The notes under the pieces: generated by a model
The model's database searches: none
What the model saw: only the letters and a program-made list of their open reading frames with translations
What the model was told of the DNA's origin: nothing
Program-made: the position numbers and the translations under genes
Part shown: one piece after another, positions 57,660 to 64,000 of the stretch
How the letters are laid out: each line of letters begins with the position of its first letter
Numbering within the stretch: the first letter of the stretch is position 1
DNA from: Campylobacter concisus
Lineage (GTDB): Bacteria; Campylobacterota; Campylobacteria; Campylobacterales; Campylobacteraceae
Assembly (NCBI RefSeq): GCF_003048775.2
Contig: NZ_CP049272.1
Location: forward strand, 1,767,321 to 1,831,320
Reading direction: 5' to 3'
Length of the DNA: 64,000 nt

Positions 57660-60131
57660 ATGATGAGATCACTTTGGTCTGGTGTTTCAGGCCTACAAGC
57701 CCACCAGATAGCCATGGACGTAGAAGGCAACAATATCGCAAACGTTAATACTTATGGTTATAAATACAACCGTGCAAATTTTGCTGATATACTAAGCCAA
57801 ACTCCAAGAGTCGCTACTGCTCCACAAGGTCAGCTAGGCGGTCAAAATGCTATGCAAATAGGTCTAGGAACGACTATAAACTCAACTACAAGAATTTTCT
57901 CACAAGGCACACTGACATCTACTGATAAGCAAACAGACCTTGCACTTCAAGGAAATGGTTTCTTCGTCGTATCTCCAGATGGTGGAACTACAAGATACTA
58001 TACAAGAAACGGTGACTTTGTCCGTGATAAAGCTGGAAATTTTGTAAACAATAGTGGCTATATCGTTCAAGGCTGGACAAGAGATGAAGAGACTGGCACT
58101 ATTGACTCAACTGGACCGATAAAAAATATTGTGATCAAAGAGGGCCTTACTACTCCAGCAAGAGCGACAACAGAAGTAAAGATAAAAGGCAACCTTGACT
58201 CAGGCAATACCATAGGACAAAGAAGCACGCCTATTTATTCACTAGACTCTGTTGCTGGCGGACGTGACTATAACAATGACGGAATTTTAGATCCAAACGA
58301 AGTCCATAACGAAAATGATGTAAATAATGATCAGTTTTATACAAACTCAAAAAAAGAACAAAGCTTAACAGAGCGTGGTGTAGATCTAGGTGTTACATTT
58401 GATGAGCTTGGAAATGGTCTTGCTTTAAGAGATGGACAAGGTATCTGGGTGAGCTATGCAAATGCTAAAACTGAAAAATTTACTATAGGTAGTGGATCAC
58501 CAAATAATGTTGGTTCACTTACTAATGGAACTGCAAAAAAATTAAATATAACATTAAATGGTGTAAATATAACCGGAGATGTAACAAACATAAGTGATGT
58601 TGCTGCTGCTATCAATGCTCAGTACAATAAAACTGGTGTTAGAGCTGAAATTTCAGAAGGTAATAAACTAACACTTATAAATAGAAATAATTCAGGTACT
58701 ACAAAAGAGACAAAAAATATTCACTTAACTGTCAATACTGGTGATGAATTAGTAGCAGCAACGACAGCAATGGGAGTGGCAAATGGCGGTTTAAAAAATC
58801 GAGATATTATTACAGCTTATCAATATGTCTATACGAGCTCGCAAACAACAGCAGTTCACGAATACAATGATGCGAAAGAAAGGCAAGTAACTACAACAGA
58901 AGATCTTCGTGCTGCTATGCAAAAAGATGCAAGGAGTTACGTTGACTACAATGGCGACGGTCAAATAAGAGTAAACTCAGCTGTACCTAATGCTATAAAA
59001 CAAGCAACAGAAGCTCATAATACAACTCCGGGTACTGGTGGAGCAGCTATAGCTGATACAACATGCCAAACAGCTTATAATAATGCTTATAACGCTGCAG
59101 CTGGTACTCCAGATGACAAGCACGCAGCTGGTATCGCAGCACTTAAAAAACTTGCTGATGATTTAAATGATGGTACAAAGATCACTGTAAATAAACTAGG
59201 TCAATTTCAACTAGAAAATCCATCAAATGAAGTAGCAGATCATGCACTTTACATGACAACAACTGGTCTTACAAAGCCAGCTCAAGGTACAAATAATTCA
59301 GCTGTAAATGAAAACGTTAGACTTACAACTATTATGAAAGCACTTGATGGCGCATTAAGCCCAGGCCAAGCTTTAAGAGCAAGTGGAAAGATGATGATGT
59401 CAAGCCACGGCTCAACGGCAGAAATTTTTGACTCACTTGGCTCAAAACACACAGTTAGTATAAAATGGACAAAAACGGGTACCACAACAGATGGTGGAAC
59501 TGAGTGGAGCATGGTTATACAAGTACCAGAGCCAGCTAAGATAAACTACACAGGCGAAGGCCCAGATAACGTTATAACTGGAACAGCTAGATTTAACGCA
59601 AATGGCTCACTTGCAAGTTTCCATCCAGCAACGATAACATTTTCAGCTAACAACGGCTCACAAAGTGGCCAAAACATTAGTTTAAATTTTGGTCTTGGAA
59701 CTGACTTTAACGGCTTAACAAGCTTTGATAAAGACTCATCAACTGAGTCAATCTCGCAAGATGGCTACACAGGTGGCACATTAAACGGCATAAAAATAGA
59801 TGAGACCGGAACGATAATAGGCTCATTTTCAAATGGCCAAAGCTTTGGCCTAGCTAAAGTAGCACTTGCTACCTTTACAAATAACGAAGGTCTTCAAAGC
59901 GAGGGCGGAAATGTCTTTTCACAAACCGCAAACTCAGGTGAAGCAGTCATCGGTGCAGCTGGTACAGGCGATAAAGGAACGATCGCAGCCTCAAAACTTG
60001 AAGCTAGTAACGTCGATCTAAGCCGTGCGCTAACAGATCTTATCGTAATCCAAAGAGGTTTCCAAGCAAACTCAAAAACGATCACAACAAGTGACGAGAT
60101 GTTAAACACACTTCTTCAATTAAAACAATAA
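57660..60131 (+). CDS. flgE: Flagellar hook protein FlgE
   Basis: The 823-residue protein starts MMRSLWSGVSGLQAHQIAMD and ends with the rod/hook C-terminal pattern NVDLSRALTDLIVIQRGFQA. The N- and C-terminal regions form the hook core helices. The central 500 residues are the surface-exposed variable domains, rich in Thr, Asn and Gly, as in other Campylobacter hooks of about 840 residues. I use ATG 57660 (AAAAAGGATAA upstream); the longer frame to 57600 would run into the sigma-54 promoter. One lone Cys in the variable part (TTCQTAYNN) is unusual for a hook protein. Confidence 0.94.
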   Translation: MMRSLWSGVSGLQAHQIAMDVEGNNIANVNTYGYKYNRANFADILSQTPRVATAPQGQLGGQNAMQIGLGTTINSTTRIFSQGTLTSTDKQTDLALQGNGFFVVSPDGGTTRYYTRNGDFVRDKAGNFVNNSGYIVQGWTRDEETGTIDSTGPIKNIVIKEGLTTPARATTEVKIKGNLDSGNTIGQRSTPIYSLDSVAGGRDYNNDGILDPNEVHNENDVNNDQFYTNSKKEQSLTERGVDLGVTFDELGNGLALRDGQGIWVSYANAKTEKFTIGSGSPNNVGSLTNGTAKKLNITLNGVNITGDVTNISDVAAAINAQYNKTGVRAEISEGNKLTLINRNNSGTTKETKNIHLTVNTGDELVAATTAMGVANGGLKNRDIITAYQYVYTSSQTTAVHEYNDAKERQVTTTEDLRAAMQKDARSYVDYNGDGQIRVNSAVPNAIKQATEAHNTTPGTGGAAIADTTCQTAYNNAYNAAAGTPDDKHAAGIAALKKLADDLNDGTKITVNKLGQFQLENPSNEVADHALYMTTTGLTKPAQGTNNSAVNENVRLTTIMKALDGALSPGQALRASGKMMMSSHGSTAEIFDSLGSKHTVSIKWTKTGTTTDGGTEWSMVIQVPEPAKINYTGEGPDNVITGTARFNANGSLASFHPATITFSANNGSQSGQNISLNFGLGTDFNGLTSFDKDSSTESISQDGYTGGTLNGIKIDETGTIIGSFSNGQSFGLAKVALATFTNNEGLQSEGGNVFSQTANSGEAVIGAAGTGDKGTIAASKLEASNVDLSRALTDLIVIQRGFQANSKTITTSDEMLNTLLQLKQ

Positions 60132-60148
60132 CAACTAAGACTTTTACA

Positions 60149-60171
60149 AAAGGGAGCGTTTGCCTCCCTTT
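60149..60171 (+). terminator. Hairpin downstream of flgE
   Basis: AAAGGGAG / CTCCCTTT forms a perfect 8-bp stem with a 7-base loop 18 bases after the flgE stop. The T-tract is short. Confidence 0.6.
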
Positions 60172-60211
60172 GAAATTTATGCTTTAAATTTACAAATAAA
60201 ATCAGCCTTAT

Positions 60212-60241
60212 TTTTGTAAAATGCTAGAAAATTTTACAAAA
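60212..60241 (+). promoter_or_regulatory. 11-bp inverted repeat upstream of thyX
   Basis: TTTTGTAAAAT and ATTTTACAAAA are perfect inverted copies separated by 8 bases, ending 8 bases before the thyX start. The left arm contains a TGTAAAAT -10-like element. It could be an operator or an mRNA hairpin that affects the ribosome binding site. Confidence 0.35.
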
Positions 60242-60249
60242 GAGAAAAA

Positions 60250-60879
60250 ATGCAAGTAACACTTCTAAATCACACTCCACTAAATATTTGCTCTCACGCT
60301 ATCCGCACATGCTGGCAAAGCTTTGATAAAGGCGACAACGGTGGCGAAAAAGATGTTGAGCTAATAGATAGAGTAGGCAATAAATTTAAACACGCCTCGA
60401 CCTTAGAGCACCTATACTACAACTTCTACATCCAAGGTATCTCTCGTGCGCTACTTCAAGAGCTAGCTCGTCACCGCTTGGCAAGTCTAAGCGTCAAATC
60501 AACTCGCTACACACTAAAAGAGCTAAAAAAAGAGGAAAAATTTGAAGTAGGGCAGTTTGAGCGTGCGGCTAAATTTATCGTGCTAACAAATGACGAGCTA
60601 GTCGATAACGCAAGCATAAAAGCGCTTGAAAATTTGCGTGAAATACTAGCCTCAACCACAAAAAGCCTTGATATAGTTAAATACTGCTTGCCAGAGTGCT
60701 ATAAAACTGAGCTTACATGGAGCATAAACGCTAGAAGCTTGCAAAATTTCATCTCTCTTAGAAGCTCAAAATCAGCCCTTTGGGAGATAAGAAATTTAGC
60801 AAATGCCATCTACGATGTCTTACCTGAAGAGCATAAATTTATCTTTGAAAAATGCTTGCCAGAAGATGAGCAAAACTAA
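60250..60879 (+). CDS. thyX: Flavin-dependent thymidylate synthase
   Basis: ThyX makes dTMP from dUMP with methylenetetrahydrofolate and FAD, giving tetrahydrofolate. The family motif RHRxxSxxxxSxR is at residues 74-86 (RHRLASLSVKSTR). At 209 residues it is family length. It starts with ATG and GAG-rich leader and stands alone, facing the DNA methylase gene. Confidence 0.95.
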   Translation: MQVTLLNHTPLNICSHAIRTCWQSFDKGDNGGEKDVELIDRVGNKFKHASTLEHLYYNFYIQGISRALLQELARHRLASLSVKSTRYTLKELKKEEKFEVGQFERAAKFIVLTNDELVDNASIKALENLREILASTTKSLDIVKYCLPECYKTELTWSINARSLQNFISLRSSKSALWEIRNLANAIYDVLPEEHKFIFEKCLPEDEQN

Positions 60880-60933
60880 CATTTATGTTAGTGCGGTTTG
60901 TGATTTAGAAGTGATGAAACGAGCGCGCTAAAT

Positions 60934-62040
60934 TTACTTTTGTAAAACGTAAAGAAGCTCGTCTACGTGGATGTTTCTAGCTTTTAAATTTCTGCTGCCG
61001 CGGTAGGCGTTATACTTTTGGCGCAATAGTTGAACCTTGCCTATTTTATTTAGGTTTTGATCAAATTTATCTTGGTTGATAAAGCCCTCTGAGTTAAACG
61101 AAATGAGTACAAATTTTGCCTTTAAATTTGCTATCAACTCGAAAAATGCCTCGCTTGCTGACGATTTTTTATTAAAAACTGATCTGTTCCAGTCCTTTGC
61201 TATGCCTGAAACTTTTGAAATTTTACTTGGCTCAGTGTTGCTTGCAATGAGATTTAGCATGAAATAGTTTGAGCCGTATGGGTGCTGATTATAAGGCGGA
61301 TCAAGATAGACTAGATCAAGCCCATCAAGCTCTTTTGCGAGCAAATTTGCGTCCTTTTGATAGACCTCAAAAGGCACGTTAAAATTTGAGAAAATTGGCT
61401 TAGTCAAATTTATATCAGAAGTGATCCTTGAGATGGCGTTTTGCCCCCTGCCGCCAAACTGACCTATGCCCTCTTTATTTTTATGAAAACCTTTAAAAAT
61501 TCCACTCGTATTTGCATGCACGCTTGCATTATAAAGTAGTGGAGCTATGAAAAATTTTCTCATTTCCTCTGGCAACATCTCATCTATGAGCCTTCTTGCA
61601 GTGTCGATGAAGATAGCATTTTTTCTTGTGTAAAAGACTCGCTCGCCAAATGCAATATTTTCATCATCTTTTGGGGCGTAAAGCCTTGTTATAAAGCCCT
61701 CAGAAAGGCTCTTTTCTATCTCTTTTCCAAGCTTTTTTTGCCAGAAATTTATCTCATCTCTTAGCTCGTTTGTGGCGTTTTGCAGGTAACATGAGTTTGT
61801 AATGAAGCTATAAAGCTCCAAGTCATTTGCGACTAGAAATTCGCTATTTTGCTTTAAAAACCTGGCCACCACGCCACTTCCGCTAAAGAGATCGCAGCAG
61901 CTAAGCTTCTCTTTTTTAAGCTCGTCTTTTGCGTATTTTACGCCTAGATCTATAAAGCCTAAAAGAGAGCGCTTGTTACCAAGATAGGTTAAAATTTGCT
62001 CTTTTAAATAGGCTTGATTTTCTTGTTTTACTGGCTTCAA
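60934..62040 (-). CDS. DNA adenine-N6 methyltransferase (D12 class), orphan
   Basis: The 368-residue protein has the SAM-binding motif CDLFSGSGVVARFLK near residue 49, catalytic DPPY at 247-250 (VYLDPPYNQHPYG) and a GNKRSLLGFI N-terminal motif, the order of D12/Dam-type methylases. No restriction endonuclease gene is adjacent. It starts with TTG one base after the luxS stop, so it is coupled to luxS. It may be a solitary regulatory methylase, or the remaining half of a type II system. Recognition sequence unknown. Confidence 0.88.
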   Translation of the reverse strand: MKPVKQENQAYLKEQILTYLGNKRSLLGFIDLGVKYAKDELKKEKLSCCDLFSGSGVVARFLKQNSEFLVANDLELYSFITNSCYLQNATNELRDEINFWQKKLGKEIEKSLSEGFITRLYAPKDDENIAFGERVFYTRKNAIFIDTARRLIDEMLPEEMRKFFIAPLLYNASVHANTSGIFKGFHKNKEGIGQFGGRGQNAISRITSDINLTKPIFSNFNVPFEVYQKDANLLAKELDGLDLVYLDPPYNQHPYGSNYFMLNLIASNTEPSKISKVSGIAKDWNRSVFNKKSSASEAFFELIANLKAKFVLISFNSEGFINQDKFDQNLNKIGKVQLLRQKYNAYRGSRNLKARNIHVDELLYVLQK

Positions 62041-62041
62041 A

Positions 62042-62557
62042 TCAGTGCTTTTTTAGTCCCATAGCATCAACGTTAAGCTTGATCTCATCGTTATTTATGA
62101 TGACTAAACCAAGATCAAGAATTTTCTTTGCTATGGCGTGTGCTTCATCAAGAGAGTGCATCTTATAAGTGCCACATTGAAATTTATTTAGCTCTGGGAT
62201 TTTATCTTGATCTTTGACCTCTAAGATATCTTTCATTGAAGCAAGCCATGCTTTTTTTACAGCTTCTTCACTAGGCGTACCGATCACGCTCATATAAAAG
62301 CCAGTTCTACAGCCCATCGGTGAAATGTCTATGATCTCTACGCCGTTGCCGTTTAGATGGTTTCTCATAAAGCCAGCAAATAGGTGCTCTAATGTGTGAG
62401 TGCCTTTTTCTGGCAAAATTTCTTCATTTGGCTTGCAAAATCTCAAGTCAAAAACACTGATATCATCGCCCTTTGGCGTTTTCATACTTTTTGCTAGTCT
62501 TACTCCTGGGGCTTGCATTTTTACGTGATCTACACAAAAACTATCAAGTAATGGCAT
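62042..62557 (-). CDS. luxS: S-ribosylhomocysteine lyase (AI-2 synthase)
   Basis: LuxS cleaves S-ribosylhomocysteine to homocysteine and DPD, the AI-2 precursor. The metal-binding HTLEH motif (His54, His58) and the later Cys ([10 protein letters not shown]) are present, and the 171-residue length is right. A good ribosome binding site (AAAGGAGAAG) precedes the ATG. The DNA methylase gene follows within one base. Both consume or make SAM-cycle metabolites. Confidence 0.96.
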   Translation of the reverse strand: MPLLDSFCVDHVKMQAPGVRLAKSMKTPKGDDISVFDLRFCKPNEEILPEKGTHTLEHLFAGFMRNHLNGNGVEIIDISPMGCRTGFYMSVIGTPSEEAVKKAWLASMKDILEVKDQDKIPELNKFQCGTYKMHSLDEAHAIAKKILDLGLVIINNDEIKLNVDAMGLKKH

Positions 62558-62691
62558 ATCTTCTCCTTTAAATTTTTGGTAATTCTAGCGTAAAAAATGT
62601 TTAAAATTTAAAGGCTCATGCAAAATTTCACATAAGCCTTGTAATATTTGAATATTTGTGGGTATTAAAATAATAAAAATTTTACTTACTA

Positions 62692-63381
62692 TTATAAATT
62701 TCTCATATATTCTGTGCTATAAATACCTTGAATACGTCTTTCCATGTCACTATACCAACTTTTTGGAAGAGTAGTAAGAGAGTTAAATTTCTCTAGTAAA
62801 TTTAAATTTTTATTTGGAGCGTAAAAAAGTCTATTTACTTCTAAAATGCTCATATGAACTGGATCTTTTTCTATAACTTCTATCACGTCGCCCACTTTGC
62901 ACGATCCTGGTGTTATGACGCGGTAATACCAGCCAGTAAGGCCAGTTTCAAAGATGTGAGTAGCCATATTTTCATTGCCCCATCTTTTTGAGAGCTTAAA
63001 GCATGGCTTTCTAGGCTGCGATACTTGAAGGATTAGTGAGCCGATTTTATGTATATCACCTACACAGACACTACTCTCATCGAGTCCATCAATGCATAAA
63101 TTCTCACCCATAGCTCCATAAGCCATATTTTTCAATCCTAAAAAACTCTCCCAATCGGCGTAATTTGCAAATGAATTTGCAAAAACTGCCTTTTCAGGGC
63201 CGCCATGGTGCTTTGTATCAGCGACACTATCGCCCTCAAAGCCAAGCTCATTTGCAAAAATTTCGCCATTTTGAGCTACTTTAAATATAGCTGAACTCCA
63301 TGGTGTATTTAGCTTATTAGTAGCACTTTGCGAGCCGTAGTTTTTCACATCTCCTATTAGTAATGCTTTTACTATTGCCAT
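62692..63381 (-). CDS. MOSC domain protein (YiiM-like)
   Basis: The 229-residue protein has the MOSC-type GDSVADTKHHGGPEKAVF and QPRKPCFKLSKRWG motifs with the conserved Cys that takes a sulfur or molybdenum-ligand group, plus a C-terminal helical domain as in E. coli YiiM. YiiM reduces N-hydroxylated compounds such as 6-N-hydroxylaminopurine. That activity is expected but not certain here. It is followed by ruvC upstream on the same strand with 17 bases between. Confidence 0.88.
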   Translation of the reverse strand: MAIVKALLIGDVKNYGSQSATNKLNTPWSSAIFKVAQNGEIFANELGFEGDSVADTKHHGGPEKAVFANSFANYADWESFLGLKNMAYGAMGENLCIDGLDESSVCVGDIHKIGSLILQVSQPRKPCFKLSKRWGNENMATHIFETGLTGWYYRVITPGSCKVGDVIEVIEKDPVHMSILEVNRLFYAPNKNLNLLEKFNSLTTLPKSWYSDMERRIQGIYSTEYMRNL

Positions 63382-63398
63382 CTTTTTCCTATCAAAAT

Positions 63399-63875
63399 TT
63401 AGCTTATTCTTAAATTATTTGCGTGAGTTAGTGCGATTGCGATAGCATCGGTGATATCAAGTGGTTTTATCTCTTTGTTTATACCTAAAATTTTCTTCAC
63501 CATAAATGCCACTTGCTCTTTATCAGCTTTGGCCTTGCCAGTGACAGTTTTTTTTACCTGAAGTGGCGTATACTCGGCAAAATCACCATGAAGCTGTAAA
63601 ATTTTAAGGCTAAGTGCTCCGCGAAACTGAGCAAGCTTTAAAACCGTTTTTGGATTATAAGCAAAAAATATATCTTCGATCGCGACCTCGTCGAATTTAT
63701 GATTTTTAAAGATGAGATCAAGTCCCTCGCAAAGCTCGGTAATCTGATATTGAAGTGTGTTTGGTTTTATTTTTATGAGTCCTGCTTCAAGAAGAGTAGT
63801 TTTCAATTTATTTTTTTCAAGTATTGCATAACCGCAATTCTTCGTACCTGGGTCGATTCCTAAAATTTTCATCAC
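63399..63875 (-). CDS. ruvC: Holliday junction resolvase
   Basis: RuvC cuts Holliday junctions at the end of recombination with RuvAB. The 158-residue protein has catalytic acidic residues in [24 protein letters not shown] and [14 protein letters not shown]. The frame opens with GTG followed by ATG, and either may be used (63875 or 63872). In C. jejuni ruvC is the last gene before dnaA, and here it lies beside an oriC-like region. Confidence 0.95.
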   Translation of the reverse strand: MMKILGIDPGTKNCGYAILEKNKLKTTLLEAGLIKIKPNTLQYQITELCEGLDLIFKNHKFDEVAIEDIFFAYNPKTVLKLAQFRGALSLKILQLHGDFAEYTPLQVKKTVTGKAKADKEQVAFMVKKILGINKEIKPLDITDAIAIALTHANNLRIS

Positions 63876-64000
63876 TATCTTTTCAATACTTTTTCACGAC
63901 TTTTTCACGATGTGAAAAAGTTTGTCAGAGTTTAACAAAGGTTTTATTAAAATTAAGATAGTATCACTATAAAAATTCTCGAAATTTAAGGCATAAAAAT
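63876..64000. other. Probable chromosomal replication origin (oriC) upstream of dnaA
   Basis: Three copies of the Epsilonproteobacterial DnaA-box type TTTTTCAC lie within 30 bases: direct at 63890-63897 and 63901-63908 (11 bp apart) and inverted at 63912-63919. They are followed by an AT-rich stretch to the window edge that could unwind. The edge sequence AAGGCATAAAAAT would give an ATG if the next base is G, with AAGG as ribosome binding site, as expected for dnaA. Confidence 0.72.

Overview
The window is a piece of an AT-rich Epsilonproteobacterial (Campylobacterota) chromosome, most probably Campylobacter and close to C. concisus. Frequent AAATTT words, cydAB, rrc (desulforubrerythrin), flgE behind a sigma-54 promoter, an RNase J with a long basic N-terminus and a ruvC-bounded replication origin all point there. 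The species is inferred from gene content; no search was run. I saw no rRNA, tRNA, CRISPR array, insertion sequence or prophage. Layout, left to right. (1) 0.2-10 kb: a GC-rich NAD(P)H oxidoreductase that looks imported, pyrG, a cytochrome bd operon with a small membrane protein at each end, an arylsulfate sulfotransferase and ilvD. (2) 10-20 kb: rmuC, a small secreted protein, rrc, and a minus-strand run of accessory enzymes: an oxidoreductase, two tannase-like esterases (one frameshifted), a secreted monooxygenase-like protein, two short-chain dehydrogenase-type proteins (one with a probable internal deletion) and an iron alcohol dehydrogenase. (3) 20-28 kb: nucleotide metabolism. It holds nrdG, nrdD with its glycyl-radical tail on a separate small reading frame, a lipoprotein with an ATA start, nrdA and purB. 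(4) 28-40 kb: RNA modification and processing genes (RluA-like, rlmN, rsmA, rnj, RluB-like), hisF, an Upf1-like helicase and kdsD. (5) 40-55 kb: a minus-strand gene set matching the mcc (sulfite respiration) system known from Wolinella succinogenes. In order of transcription it reads mccR, mccS, mccA, mccB, mccC, mccD, ccsA1, a Sel1-repeat protein, a double-NosL protein, a small protein, an ABC permease and ATPase, a membrane protein with a CPYC motif and a last membrane-anchored protein. (6) 55-64 kb: pyrE, a Na+/H+ antiporter-like carrier, flgE, thyX, luxS with a coupled orphan DNA adenine methylase, a YiiM-like MOSC protein, ruvC and, at the right edge, an oriC-like cluster of DnaA boxes that should precede dnaA. 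How it works together: MccD (NrfD-like) and MccC (4Fe-4S) should pass quinol electrons to the periplasmic octaheme MccA, which carries seven CXXCH hemes, one CX15CH heme and two extra cysteines placed like the Cu(I) ligands of Wolinella MccA. CcsA1 would attach the unusual heme, MccB would assist folding, the NosL/ABC genes would supply copper, and MccRS would control expression. The items most worth a second look are the split NrdD (one in-frame UAA with a Shine-Dalgarno sequence between the parts), the heme-motif sensor MccS with a candidate MccR site before mccA, the copper module downstream, the oriC boxes, and several genes caught decaying (ATA-start lipoprotein, frameshifted tannase, deleted SDR, Sel1 pseudogene).
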